DNA of 64,000 nucleotides from Fidelibacterota bacterium (GCA_029939575.1 JAOZSR010000004.1:1-64000); one strand, 5' to 3'; counted from the stretch's first letter, positions 44,145 to 55,175 are shown. Notes: generated from the letters alone by a model not told the origin. Numbers and translations: made by a program.

Positions 44145-47100
44145 TTATCGAATGAGAACCATTTTTTTGGTCATTTTATAATTTTCTGTCACAATTGTAT
44201 AAATATAAATTCCACTACTTACCTGAGAACCGGAATTATCTGTAGCATCCCAGTTCAGAATATGATATCCGGCATTAAAGTTATCATTCGTCAGTTCCCG
44301 AATAAAATATCCATTCAGATTGTAAATAAAAACTTGAACCCGTGCATCTTCCGGTAATCCAAATTTTATAACAGTTGTAGGATTAAAGGGGTTTGGATAA
44401 TTTTGAGCCAAACTATATTCATCAGGAACAGTATGTTCAGGAGTAATGGAAACCGGTGAAGCACTGACCTCCTGGGAAGAATTACTTGCATTGCCATTAA
44501 AATCAACTGACTTGATGATATAATAATAGGACTCATTGGATTGAACAGAATTATCAATATAACTTGTATCAATAGTCACTGCAAAAGGTTCTGTAATTTG
44601 AAAACCCGATGAAGTTCCACGATAAATTTCATAATAATCAAAATCCTCATCATCAATATGCTTCCAACTCAGAGTAATATCTGTTTCTCCGGCATCAGCC
44701 CGAAAATTTAACGGTGCATGTGGATGGAGATTATCAATAGAATAGCCGGAAACAGGATCAGAATAGAGAATAAAATCAGGCATATTAGTGTGTGCTACAA
44801 CTATAAAATCTGACCAAAAATTTTCTTCCGGCCCGGTATAGGCATTAGAATCAATTAATGTTGGAGAAACATAGGAATATGGTCCATATCCAATAAAGGG
44901 AACTGTTGCAATAAAATCCCACAATTCATCATGAACATTTCTCCAGATACTATATTCCTTAAAGTTGCCCCACTCCAGGTATCCACTTTGCCAGACTATT
45001 CTAACCTGTTTACCCTGATCATTTGGAACATCTTTTACAATAACAATATTCGGTGGTACTGCCTCACCCATTTCTTTTCTCAAATTAAATTCCAGATAAA
45101 CTTCTTCGTCTTCAACCCACATTGAATCAGAAGCACTCCATTCATATTGATCAGCTCCGGCATAAATCTGGTAAAGACCATTGGGTACTCCAATATTAAA
45201 ATATCCGTTAAAATCTGTCCCAGCGTAATACCATTCACCGGTCTCAAGATTTTCAACATCGATCCAGGCGTTGGGAATAGGATTCCCGGAATTTTCATCA
45301 TAAACAAATCCATATAATGTTGCACCGAATTTTTCCATAGGAACGGGAACTGCTACTGTATCATTTTCCACAACTATATTCTCTTTAAAAAAGGTAATAT
45401 AATTTTCAGCTTCTACTCTCATTATATATACACCGTTTGGAACTCCGAAAGAATAAAATCCGTTAGGCCCGGTAAATTGATGAAATCCTGTAGAATCTTC
45501 TATATTACCGATAAATACAGAAGCACCACCAATCGGGGAGTTGCTATTTTCCTCAAAAACTCTACCGGCAATAAAACCTTCAATATTTAATTTTTCCAGA
45601 TAATAATCTCTGGTAACAGTCTCGTTATCAACATATATACTATCAATTTGCATTAAATATTCTTCAGCAGCTATTTCAACCAGATAAAATCCATTTGGCA
45701 GGTCAAAATAGAAATTCCCACTATCGTCAGTTATCTGGAAAAAATCAAATTCCCAGTTATGGACATGCACTCCTGCCCATGGTAAAGGAAAATATTCCTT
45801 ATTTACATTTTCACCATATACTGTACCCTTAAATACAGCATCTGATTCTATTGAATTCAGACAAAAGTTTTCCTCTATTTCATTTTGTTGAACCTCGACT
45901 TGTCGCCATTCAGAATTATAACCATCCCGATGAACGCTCATTCCGTAGTGACCCTCCGGTACATCAATCCAATAATATCCATCTTCATCAGTATATGTAT
46001 TATTCCAGAATAAATTATTCCCAATATTTACTTCCGCATCTTCGATTGGAAAACCAGTTATGCAGTTAGTAATATATCCATACACGGCACCATCCAAAAT
46101 TATAGGATCCATAATAACATCAAAATGAATTAAGGATCCGGAAATTAATAGGGTATCTCCCCATGAATGAGAATATCCCGGGCCGTTATAATGAATTTCA
46201 TACATGCCATCAGGAAGATATAAAATATATTCTCCAGTTTCATAATCCGGCCAGGTAGAATAATGGTCTTGAGTTTCCATATTTCTGGCCATCATACCAA
46301 CATTCTCGTAAAGAGTATCACCACTAACTCCATCTATAAATGCTCCGTATAGTCCACCCTCTACTGTAATTAAATTAATATCAATACCAGTTGCTCCTGC
46401 CGGAATATTATGAAGCTCTGTCTCCAAAATAGTGCCGGGAGGCTTATCCCATACATTAATCCCATAGCCACCATCTTCCTCAGACTCATCAGCTTTCACA
46501 TGCAATTCATAATATCCAGATTCATCAGATTCGCTCTGAGTCCAGCCATAATTTTCCTGATTTTCACCCCATCTTTCATGCCATGCATCTATTGTTATCC
46601 AGGGTGCAGGAACACCATTTAAGTAAACATTACCAGAGATTGTTGCATCTGTTTCAAATAGATTAAACTCAACATAAATCGAGTCATTTGGCTCTACTAC
46701 AACCCATTTATCTTGATTCGGTAACATATAATCTGGAATAACTGTTTCGTTTATAAAATTCATCCTGTATTCTCCGGGTGGTACAGGAATAGAAAAATGA
46801 CCGCTTGCATCGGAATAATAATTATTATGAGAAAAATCATTAACACACACACCAATACCTTCAATCGGATTTCCTTCATCATCGAAAACATAACCATATA
46901 TTGCCGAATTTAATTCATTATAGATAAAATCATAACCAGTCATATCACCATTTACCCAAATTTCATAATCAGATGGATCTCCGACTAATCCATTGGTAAC
47001 TTGCAAATAATCCTGCGACATTACCTGATATTCAATACCGGAATTATTTACAGGAGAAGGTACGTTAATGAAATAATTCCCATCTGAATCAGTAAAATCA

Positions 47101-48347
47101 ATCCATATTTCTCCAGGACCGTCATCATCTCTTAAAGTATCATAATTCATAGCAAAAGCTATGACAATTATTCCTTGGATAGGTTCATTATCAATTCCAT
47201 TTATTGCCTGCCCGGAAATTGAGAATTCTGATTGAAGATTATTCCAATAAAGATGCGTTGCTTCACATCCTGAATAAGAACATACTTCATAGATCATACT
47301 TCCATGAAGTCTGTTCATCCCTTCACTTTCATCATCTAAAACAAATGTGTAGCTTCCGGAAGCCGGATCCTGATCATTTTCATCATTATCAGATAACCCC
47401 ATATAGTCGATAAAATAATCACTATCATCTAACATTCCATCTTCATTTACATCCCAATAAAAATTAAAATCTAACTCTGAAATTCCATCAGGAAAATTAA
47501 AAGTAAATTCAGGTTGATCTCCTACGGTAATAGTATCAGAAACTTCTCCATTAACCAGGAAATTATAATCAACCGGCACAGAACCACCACTAAAATCGGT
47601 TGTACCATTTGGCTGATATTTATAATTAAATTCGAACCATGTATCGTTCCAGCCACTACTGGCCTCTGTAACTTCCAACACTACATAGCAATTGGTTGTG
47701 CGGGTATAAACCACCCAGATATTTCCTGGCGCCAGAGGCTGACCATTATTACCACCATTCCAATCCCAGGATATATCAGTCCAGACAATTGACGTATCGT
47801 AAATTGACGGTACTTCATTAATCATATCCAATGAACTGTCAACGGAGAGATAATAAAGCATACTGGGATCAACAAAAAATGGATTGCCCTCATTACCAAA
47901 ATTTACACCTTCATTACTGGTAACCATTACATCCATTCCCAGAGTATCATCACTATTTTCCCCGGTTTCAAAATGATAATAAACAGAATCGGGGTAACCC
48001 AGATTCATTCTTCCAGTGTTATAAAAAATGGATTTAGATTTTTGATAATTCTGATCAGGACGGGAACCACTAAATAGATTATCATTTTTATTTCTTTTGT
48101 ACATATCCGGTTTATTACCAGCCATTTTCAGTTGTTTCAGTATATTCCGTTGTTTTAATAATTCAAATTTCGGATTTGCTTTTTGCATTTCCTTGATTTC
48201 AAAATTTTCTAATGTTTGCTTCTGATAGTTTGAAGCACCGGTTTTAAATAATTCAGGATTTGCCTGCTGAGCAAAACAAACTGCTGTGAACATTACAAAA
48301 ATTGCCACGACAAAAATTTGTAATTTTAAATTATTGCCTTTCTTCAT
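44145..48347 (-). CDS. Large secreted protein with tandem carboxypeptidase-regulatory-like domains, FN3-like region and T9SS-type C-terminal sorting domain
   Basis: Signal peptide; about 8 repeats such as GYVFDDEGNPIEGIGV...SDASGHFSIPVPPGEYRM; C-term YPNPFNPTTVIKF...GIYIYTIVTENYKMTKKMVLIR. Confidence 0.85.
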   Translation of the reverse strand: MKKGNNLKLQIFVVAIFVMFTAVCFAQQANPELFKTGASNYQKQTLENFEIKEMQKANPKFELLKQRNILKQLKMAGNKPDMYKRNKNDNLFSGSRPDQNYQKSKSIFYNTGRMNLGYPDSVYYHFETGENSDDTLGMDVMVTSNEGVNFGNEGNPFFVDPSMLYYLSVDSSLDMINEVPSIYDTSIVWTDISWDWNGGNNGQPLAPGNIWVVYTRTTNCYVVLEVTEASSGWNDTWFEFNYKYQPNGTTDFSGGSVPVDYNFLVNGEVSDTITVGDQPEFTFNFPDGISELDFNFYWDVNEDGMLDDSDYFIDYMGLSDNDENDQDPASGSYTFVLDDESEGMNRLHGSMIYEVCSYSGCEATHLYWNNLQSEFSISGQAINGIDNEPIQGIIVIAFAMNYDTLRDDDGPGEIWIDFTDSDGNYFINVPSPVNNSGIEYQVMSQDYLQVTNGLVGDPSDYEIWVNGDMTGYDFIYNELNSAIYGYVFDDEGNPIEGIGVCVNDFSHNNYYSDASGHFSIPVPPGEYRMNFINETVIPDYMLPNQDKWVVVEPNDSIYVEFNLFETDATISGNVYLNGVPAPWITIDAWHERWGENQENYGWTQSESDESGYYELHVKADESEEDGGYGINVWDKPPGTILETELHNIPAGATGIDINLITVEGGLYGAFIDGVSGDTLYENVGMMARNMETQDHYSTWPDYETGEYILYLPDGMYEIHYNGPGYSHSWGDTLLISGSLIHFDVIMDPIILDGAVYGYITNCITGFPIEDAEVNIGNNLFWNNTYTDEDGYYWIDVPEGHYGMSVHRDGYNSEWRQVEVQQNEIEENFCLNSIESDAVFKGTVYGENVNKEYFPLPWAGVHVHNWEFDFFQITDDSGNFYFDLPNGFYLVEIAAEEYLMQIDSIYVDNETVTRDYYLEKLNIEGFIAGRVFEENSNSPIGGASVFIGNIEDSTGFHQFTGPNGFYSFGVPNGVYIMRVEAENYITFFKENIVVENDTVAVPVPMEKFGATLYGFVYDENSGNPIPNAWIDVENLETGEWYYAGTDFNGYFNIGVPNGLYQIYAGADQYEWSASDSMWVEDEEVYLEFNLRKEMGEAVPPNIVIVKDVPNDQGKQVRIVWQSGYLEWGNFKEYSIWRNVHDELWDFIATVPFIGYGPYSYVSPTLIDSNAYTGPEENFWSDFIVVAHTNMPDFILYSDPVSGYSIDNLHPHAPLNFRADAGETDITLSWKHIDDEDFDYYEIYRGTSSGFQITEPFAVTIDTSYIDNSVQSNESYYYIIKSVDFNGNASNSSQEVSASPVSITPEHTVPDEYSLAQNYPNPFNPTTVIKFGLPEDARVQVFIYNLNGYFIRELTNDNFNAGYHILNWDATDNSGSQVSSGIYIYTIVTENYKMTKKMVLIR

Positions 48348-48592
48348 AATAATCTCCTTTTTTATTTACTATTGAAACTAAAAAAATTTTATAAATAAAA
48401 CAGTGACCTTTAACACATATGAAAGAAATCATAATCTGTAAGTAAAATTTTATATCAACCATTATAATCGATTAAAATGAAGAATTAAGGACTTTTGACA
48501 GAGCCTATAATCAGAACCTGTTAATAATTATTTTATTATAACACTTAACATCCTGTTTTATTTACAAAATCTCAGGAATATTAGAATTAAAT

Positions 48593-50854
48593 TCAAGTAT
48601 TCAATATCATGCTAACTAAGGCAACAATATCTGAAATATCAATATTCTGATCATTAGTAACATCTGCAGCCAAAGCCTCAAACTCTGTTGGAACCAGACT
48701 GGAATTCAAAATAAAATTAATGAGTTTCACAACATCTGTAACATTTATTTTACCATCAAAATTAATATCACCTAAAGTGAATGTAATTTCCGGGTAATAA
48801 CTCAACATAATGTTGTCCAAATACCAACCATCCTCTTCTACTCCTGAATCCGAAGATAGTACAAAGCGGAACAATAAATCAGAGTTTCCAACAAACTGAT
48901 CAAGAACAATAGTTTCCAGAATCCATTCATTCTGAAACCCATCATAACCATATTCTCCGGTTTGCTGAACCCCTGAACCAGAACCAATACTCATATTTTG
49001 GCCTTGTAGATCAATCCAGGTATTTCCATTATCAGATGAAACTTCAACCTGTCCAAAATCATAACCGGACTCAATACTCCATTTAGTCATATAAGATAAA
49101 GTAGCAGAACTAACTTCTGACAAATCAACACTTCCCGCTAAAATTAATTCATTCGATACATTGGCAGGGTAATTTCCTGTAGGTGAATCAGTTAGGCTAA
49201 AATCGCCTTGGTAACCCGGACTATCTGTTCCCCAGTTTGTTCCGGTTTCCCACAATGACATATCTTCTTCTGCCTGTTCATTAAATATAATTGTAGGCGT
49301 TCCAGCCCGAAAAACCACAGAATCAATAAAACTGTATCCAGTTCCATCACTAAGATCCAATAAAATAACTATTTTTTCTCCAACCGGAGTTGCAGGTTCC
49401 AGAGAAAGATTGATCGACTGAATATCTGTATTTTGTCGGGCTTGTATACTCCCAAGATTAAAACTACTTTGAAGAATTTGTAAATATTGTGAAGATGATG
49501 AAATATTCAGAGATACATTACCATCAGAATCTTCCAAACCTTTATTTTTAATTTTAAATTCAAGAGAAAAATTTTCTCCGGGATCCGGATATTCAGAACA
49601 ATTGATATTGGAATCAAAAATTTCCAAATAAATTCCCGCCATCCATGCCCAGAATAAATTTGGCTGGAGATTTTCCTCGGCCAGAGGAACAATTCTGTTA
49701 GTTGCCGGCCAAAATCCATCCATTGAGCCTCCAACCTCCGGAGTACATGCAAAAATTCCCAATTCGTCATACATCCAGTCACAGGCTTCACCATTTACAA
49801 AGTATCCCAAAGTTTCAAAACCGGTACCAACAGTATATCCATTCCAGCCGGACATTGTATTAAGATATTCACGAAAAGTTGCCAGATCATCATCCGGAGG
49901 ATAAGCCCCTTCTTCATATCCATAAGGATGTAATAACAGGTTGGAATATGTATGATAATTCAAAGCAAGTTTAAAATCATGGGCAATACAGAAATCCCGG
50001 ATAACCTGGGTTTCCGGCTCAGAAAATCCGGCTGTACCACGATAAGTTTCATCACATGTATATCCACTGGAACCGGAATTATCATAGCCCCACATAAATC
50101 CATAATTCCTGTTAAGATCCACTCCGACAGTCGTACCGGAACAACCATTAGGCCGTCTGTTCTTTCTTTGCATACCACCACCATTTGGTTCAATTGTCTG
50201 GTTATATACATACCCATCAGGATTAACAACCGGAACAAACCATTGCTGGCGGTTATCTACCAGTTCCCTAATCTTTTCGTCAGAATTATAATTTTCCAGT
50301 AAATGCCACATATAATAGATACATACCATCATTCCCTGCGGTTCCCGAGCATGATGAAGAGCGGTATACAGAACTTCCGGCTCACCGGTTTCATTTTGAT
50401 TGGGATTGTCCGAAATCTTAACAGCAAAAATCCCTCTGCCTTCAAGGGATGTACCAATATTTTGTTTAACAGTAATTAATTCCGGGAATTGAGATACCAT
50501 TTCATCCAATTCAGCTAATACTTCGGTAAATGTATAAAACCCTCCCATACTTCCAAGACCAAAATCTTTGGCCAATTCGCTATCAAATCTATCCTGGTAA
50601 AACTTTGTCATATCGGAAATAAGAATTTCAAAGGAAAAATTTTCAGAGACAAGACGATCAAGTTGAGTTTCCGAAACTATTACATCCCAATACTGTCCTT
50701 TTTTATGGGCTGCTCCTTCAAGAGAAATACCGGTCTGTGTTAAGGCAAATTCGTCTTGTGGAGGTAATACGTGAACTCTGACCAAACTATGAATTTCAGC
50801 GAATATTGACATTTGTAGAAATACTAAAAGAATTATTAATTTTAAAATTTTCAT
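48593..50854 (-). CDS. Secreted M14 zinc carboxypeptidase with C-terminal dockerin-like domain
   Basis: YTALHHAREPQGM, NPDGYVYN, DLNRNYGFMWG; C-term LGDINFDGKINVTDVVKLINFIL...DVTNDQNIDISDIVALVSMIL. Confidence 0.88.
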   Translation of the reverse strand: MKILKLIILLVFLQMSIFAEIHSLVRVHVLPPQDEFALTQTGISLEGAAHKKGQYWDVIVSETQLDRLVSENFSFEILISDMTKFYQDRFDSELAKDFGLGSMGGFYTFTEVLAELDEMVSQFPELITVKQNIGTSLEGRGIFAVKISDNPNQNETGEPEVLYTALHHAREPQGMMVCIYYMWHLLENYNSDEKIRELVDNRQQWFVPVVNPDGYVYNQTIEPNGGGMQRKNRRPNGCSGTTVGVDLNRNYGFMWGYDNSGSSGYTCDETYRGTAGFSEPETQVIRDFCIAHDFKLALNYHTYSNLLLHPYGYEEGAYPPDDDLATFREYLNTMSGWNGYTVGTGFETLGYFVNGEACDWMYDELGIFACTPEVGGSMDGFWPATNRIVPLAEENLQPNLFWAWMAGIYLEIFDSNINCSEYPDPGENFSLEFKIKNKGLEDSDGNVSLNISSSSQYLQILQSSFNLGSIQARQNTDIQSINLSLEPATPVGEKIVILLDLSDGTGYSFIDSVVFRAGTPTIIFNEQAEEDMSLWETGTNWGTDSPGYQGDFSLTDSPTGNYPANVSNELILAGSVDLSEVSSATLSYMTKWSIESGYDFGQVEVSSDNGNTWIDLQGQNMSIGSGSGVQQTGEYGYDGFQNEWILETIVLDQFVGNSDLLFRFVLSSDSGVEEDGWYLDNIMLSYYPEITFTLGDINFDGKINVTDVVKLINFILNSSLVPTEFEALAADVTNDQNIDISDIVALVSMILNT

Positions 50855-50929
50855 GCTATTTCATCCCTTTCAAAATTGGCTATTAACTTAAAAGAAAAAT
50901 AATCAAGGTTCAAGATTTCTCTTGATTTT

Positions 50930-51048
50930 TTTTATTTGGCATCCCACCGAAAACATGTAATATAAATTGGTAACCGCCTGAAAAATATGCCTGGATTCAA
51001 CAAGTAAGTGCAACTCATTGTTGAAAAAACGGGGAATGCCAAATAAAA
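50930..51048. repeat. 13 bp inverted repeat in divergent intergenic region
   Basis: TTTTATTTGGCAT (50930-50942) and ATGCCAAATAAAA (51036-51048). Confidence 0.7.
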
Positions 51049-51061
51049 TGACATTTTTCTC

Positions 51062-51090
51062 TTGACATTAAAAAAATATAGGGATAAACT
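51062..51090 (+). promoter_or_regulatory. Candidate promoter for FadR-type regulator
   Basis: TTGACA-N17-TAAACT upstream of ATG at 51113. Confidence 0.4.
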
Positions 51091-51112
51091 ATTTCACACT
51101 AAAACTCAACAA

Positions 51113-51847
51113 ATGACTTTAAGTGTGGAGGCTGGTTTGAGAGATATTAATCCTATAAATAAACAATCCCTATCTGATTATTTGGCAGAAGAAGTACGAG
51201 CTTTTATTGTTCGAAATAATTACAAAAAAGGTGATAAATTACCATCTACTGCTGAATTCGCTAAACTCTTTCAGGTGGGGTTACCTACTTTACGTGAGGC
51301 AATAAAAAAATTAGAAACAATTGGCTCTATAGTCATTAAACATGGTTCCGGAATATTTGTCGGCCGCTATTTCGACACTCTGTTTCTACCGAACCCCATG
51401 ACAACAGCCAAACCTTTACCAAAATCCAAATTACTGGAGTTAATTGATGCCCGTCTTGCAATGGAAGGTATGATTGTATCTCTGGCAATTGATAATTTGA
51501 CCCAATTACAGTTGGAAAATATGAAAGCACTTCTTGGTGATGCCAAACAGCATTTGGATAATTTTAATGAATGTGGTTTGGATTACCTGGAATTTCATCA
51601 TGAAATCCGAAAAGCCTCCAACAACATAATAATTCTTGAAATTGTTTTGGTTATCACTAATTTATATACTGATAAACAACTAAATATGATCAATGAGCAT
51701 ATGGCATGCAAGGAAGATTATGAACTTCATGTCAGTCTTTATAATGCATTAAAAAATAAAAATAAAGACAAAGCCATAGAATTAATGGAAACCCGATTAC
51801 ACAACATCAGAGATATTATTACTAAATATTTTCCAGATGATGAATAG
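51113..51847 (+). CDS. FadR/GntR-family transcriptional regulator (wHTH + FCD)
   Basis: LAEEVRAFIVRNNYKKGDKLPSTAEFAKLFQVGLPTLREAIKKLETIGSIVIKHGSGIFVG; FCD DYLEFHHEIRKASNN; ATG start at 51113 preferred over TTG at 51062. Confidence 0.88.
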   Translation: MTLSVEAGLRDINPINKQSLSDYLAEEVRAFIVRNNYKKGDKLPSTAEFAKLFQVGLPTLREAIKKLETIGSIVIKHGSGIFVGRYFDTLFLPNPMTTAKPLPKSKLLELIDARLAMEGMIVSLAIDNLTQLQLENMKALLGDAKQHLDNFNECGLDYLEFHHEIRKASNNIIILEIVLVITNLYTDKQLNMINEHMACKEDYELHVSLYNALKNKNKDKAIELMETRLHNIRDIITKYFPDDE

Positions 51848-51908
51848 ATTTGTAGCCGTTCATGGTTTAAAATTGTTAATTTAATTTTTGTGATATAGGG
51901 ATAGTCTT

Positions 51909-54900
51909 ATGATAAAAAGAAAAATACTTTTTGCCGGTTTACTGAATATACTACTGATTATTGGCTTTTTTCCCAATTTAACCCTGGCTGGAGTTACCGG
52001 AAAAATCAAAGGTTTGGTTCGTGATAAAAATAGTGGCGAACCTCTGGTTGGTGTTAATATTGTTGTAAAAGGTCAGATGTTCGGTGCTGCTTCAGATACT
52101 GAGGGACGATATTTTATTTTGTCAGTTCCTCCAGGAACCTATACATTGAATGTATCAAATATCGGCTATGCTAAACTGGTAGTTAAAAATGTTAAAGTTA
52201 ATATTGATCATACTACAACTGTCGATTTAGAATTGGAACCTCAGGCCATTGATATGGGTCAGGAGGTTGTAGTTACTGCAAAGCGGCCGGTAATCCAGGA
52301 GGATATTACCAACAGTACCCAGTTTGTTGAATTGGAAGAACTCACCCAGTTGCCGGTTACTGATGCTAAGGAAGGTCTGATGATCCAGACCGGAATATTT
52401 TTCAATCCTTTGCCAGTAACCTCGGAATCAAACAGAAGTGGCCGTGGTGAACCTCGCTATTCTATTCGTGGTGGTGATCAGGGAGAAGTCAAATGGTTCA
52501 TTGATGGTGTGCGTGTTTCATCATTGATAGAAGGACGAGCGGATAGAGGTGGTTCATTTACCAATATTAATTTACATGCTATTGAGGAAGTGCAACTAAT
52601 CACATCGGGGTTTAATGCCGAATACGGAGAGGCTCAATCTGGAATTGTCAATGTTGTAACAAAAGAGGGCGGTGATAAATTTTCCATGTCTTTTGAGTAT
52701 GAATATGGATTAGCCGGACAACATCATTTTGGGAATTATATCTACAGTCATCCCTCACAAAACCAGGTTCAGGAACATCTGAATTATTTATATCAGGAGC
52801 ATTCTGAATGGGAGGCTTCATATAATGGAAATATTCCTGCTTTGGATGATCCGCAAGTGTTGGATCATATTGAATATATGACAGACCTTGATAATCAATG
52901 GTGGCAAGATTATCAGAAAGAATTTCGTGATCATACAAATACACCACAGGATATGTGGTGGAATAATTACATTTATAACTTTTACGATTCAACAGCCACG
53001 ATAGGGCAGGTCGATCCTGATTGGTGGACACCTTATCGTAAAAGTAATACTTATGATTACCGAAAAATTCCGGATCAAAATTTTTATTTAAGTCTTGGTG
53101 GTCCTTTATTACACACAAAAAATCTTCGGGGAAGTTTTTTCCTTGCTTCTCAGGTTAAGAAAAAAGCCTATGTTTTACCGCGTCCAATAGATACACATGA
53201 TTTTAATAATTTAACCTATAATTTTGCTTTTCAGATAAAATCAAATAAGAAACTGCGGTTAACCGGATTCTATAATGAAGAAGGGCATTCGACGATGCAA
53301 GAGTATGGATTATTTGCAAATCAGGCTAAATATTATCGTGGATGGGGTTCTCCTCTGGACACAAAAACAAATTTAATAAGTTTGATTTGGAATCATGTAC
53401 TCTCCGATCGCATGAATTATGATCTTAAACTGAGTTATTATTCTGTAGATCATGTTACAAGTCCAAGTAAATACACTCAGATTGGGGAAAGTTCAAATCC
53501 TGATATATGGGGATTTCAAAGATATGATACATTATCCTATGATACATTTGTTGAACCTTTTGACGGTTGGAGTTTTGTTTCTGATGAGCATTGGAAGACC
53601 AGCGATCTTTCAATAATCGGAAGTTGGAATTGGCAATGGAATGCTCATAACTGTCTCAAAACCGGATTTGAATATCGATATAATCAAATCGCTGAATATA
53701 AAAATTACCGACTGCCTTCTTTTGCAGATTGGAAAACAGAATCATATCTTTTTATGAATCGAAGCTTACATGAAACTTTTAATCCAATCCAGTTTGCATT
53801 CTATATTCAAAATAAAATGGAATTTGAAAGCATGATTCTTAACCTGGGTTTACGGTATGATTATTTTAATCCAAATTATGAATGGTTTTCTACCAATAAT
53901 ATTAGCAATTATGCAATGAATCCTGATTATAACAGTTACCTGGATCCTGATGGCGATCAGGTGGATTCTCTCGGGAATGTAAAATATTCTTTTGAAAATG
54001 CTTTAAATCAGCCACGGGAAAAAGCCCCGGATTTTCACATGATAAGTCCCCGTTTAGGAGTTTCATTCCCGATTACTGATAAGACTTTACTCCATTTTAC
54101 TTATGGACATTTTTATCAGATACCTCCAATGGATCGGATGTTTGCATTTAGCTATCTTAGATCACTTTATCTAGTAAAAGGTATAAAAAATGCTGTGGAT
54201 GCGGCTAATGCTGAAGGTGGTGAGCCGGAGCATATTCCGTCAACTTCCGGTGATCCTGAGCGAGTTGTATCCATTACCTCACAACCATTGGAACCGGAAC
54301 GAACAACTTCCTTTGAAGTTGGAATAAAGCAAAATTTTGGTGATTTTGCTGTTTTAGATGTAACCGCTTTTTACAAAGACGCTTTTAATAAAAGTTTTTC
54401 CCGGGCTCATCTTTTTGATCGTAGAATCTATGGCTATGACCCGTTTCTTGGTTCAACAACAGAGAATGGGTTTTATGCCAGTGTTTTTCCCGGCGACTAT
54501 GGAGATGCCCGTGGATTTGAAACAACTTTGCGGACATTGTTTTCCAGTATATTTACGTTGGATATTAATTATAGTTTTTCCAAATCAACTATTGGAAGAG
54601 CCAGTCCGGGAAGGATTTATATTGATGAAGAAGGCAATTATACTTACCAATGGGATACAGAAGTCAATAAGCGTATTCCTATCCAAAATTCTTATAGTCG
54701 TCCTCATACAGTTCGAACAAATATTTTTCTGAAATATCCTGATAATCTGCGAATTCCGATAATTACTCCAATTTTACAAGGTGTATGTGCCAGTTTTCTA
54801 TATCAATATATCAGCGGTCAGACCTTTACTTATTTAGCGCCTGACGATCCACCGGATACTTATGATAATCACCGGTTACCGGCATATCAAACTATTGATA

Positions 54901-55154
54901 TGCGTCTGGAAAAAACCATTGAAGTTACAAAAGAGCATAATATGAGTTTTTATATAAGAGTAACAAACCTGTTTAACCGTAAAAATCTGATCTCTCTTGG
55001 AGAATATAATTACAATGATCCGAATACTGTTTATAAAGAATATATTAATAATGGTACAGTTCCTTCAGTTGATGAGTATGGATATGATATTTCCTGGCAG
55101 AATTATGCTCAGACCCGAAGAATTTATTTTGGAATGAAATATAATTTTAGATGA
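51909..55154 (+). CDS. TonB-dependent receptor with N-terminal carboxypeptidase-regulatory-like domain
   Basis: GKIKGLVRDKNSGEPLVGVNIVVKG, plug IRGGDQGEVKWFIDGVRV, AEYGEAQSGIVNVVTKEGG, terminal aromatic/Arg-Phe. Confidence 0.92.
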   Translation: MIKRKILFAGLLNILLIIGFFPNLTLAGVTGKIKGLVRDKNSGEPLVGVNIVVKGQMFGAASDTEGRYFILSVPPGTYTLNVSNIGYAKLVVKNVKVNIDHTTTVDLELEPQAIDMGQEVVVTAKRPVIQEDITNSTQFVELEELTQLPVTDAKEGLMIQTGIFFNPLPVTSESNRSGRGEPRYSIRGGDQGEVKWFIDGVRVSSLIEGRADRGGSFTNINLHAIEEVQLITSGFNAEYGEAQSGIVNVVTKEGGDKFSMSFEYEYGLAGQHHFGNYIYSHPSQNQVQEHLNYLYQEHSEWEASYNGNIPALDDPQVLDHIEYMTDLDNQWWQDYQKEFRDHTNTPQDMWWNNYIYNFYDSTATIGQVDPDWWTPYRKSNTYDYRKIPDQNFYLSLGGPLLHTKNLRGSFFLASQVKKKAYVLPRPIDTHDFNNLTYNFAFQIKSNKKLRLTGFYNEEGHSTMQEYGLFANQAKYYRGWGSPLDTKTNLISLIWNHVLSDRMNYDLKLSYYSVDHVTSPSKYTQIGESSNPDIWGFQRYDTLSYDTFVEPFDGWSFVSDEHWKTSDLSIIGSWNWQWNAHNCLKTGFEYRYNQIAEYKNYRLPSFADWKTESYLFMNRSLHETFNPIQFAFYIQNKMEFESMILNLGLRYDYFNPNYEWFSTNNISNYAMNPDYNSYLDPDGDQVDSLGNVKYSFENALNQPREKAPDFHMISPRLGVSFPITDKTLLHFTYGHFYQIPPMDRMFAFSYLRSLYLVKGIKNAVDAANAEGGEPEHIPSTSGDPERVVSITSQPLEPERTTSFEVGIKQNFGDFAVLDVTAFYKDAFNKSFSRAHLFDRRIYGYDPFLGSTTENGFYASVFPGDYGDARGFETTLRTLFSSIFTLDINYSFSKSTIGRASPGRIYIDEEGNYTYQWDTEVNKRIPIQNSYSRPHTVRTNIFLKYPDNLRIPIITPILQGVCASFLYQYISGQTFTYLAPDDPPDTYDNHRLPAYQTIDMRLEKTIEVTKEHNMSFYIRVTNLFNRKNLISLGEYNYNDPNTVYKEYINNGTVPSVDEYGYDISWQNYAQTRRIYFGMKYNFR

Positions 55155-55175
55155 TAAAATAAGAATGGTGAGGAT

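Noticed and set aside
50901-50930. Hairpin AATCAAG...CTTGATT followed by T-run upstream of the M14 gene
   Set aside because: Weak AT-rich stem, and no plus-strand transcript is expected to end here; not called as terminator.
51062-51112. TTG start for the FadR-type regulator as in the ORF track
   Set aside because: The TTG is part of a TTGACA -35-like box, and the extra 17 residues precede a good ATG at 51113.
52648-53118. Minus-strand 156-aa ORF inside the TonB receptor
   Set aside because: Antisense to a well-supported TBDR reading frame.
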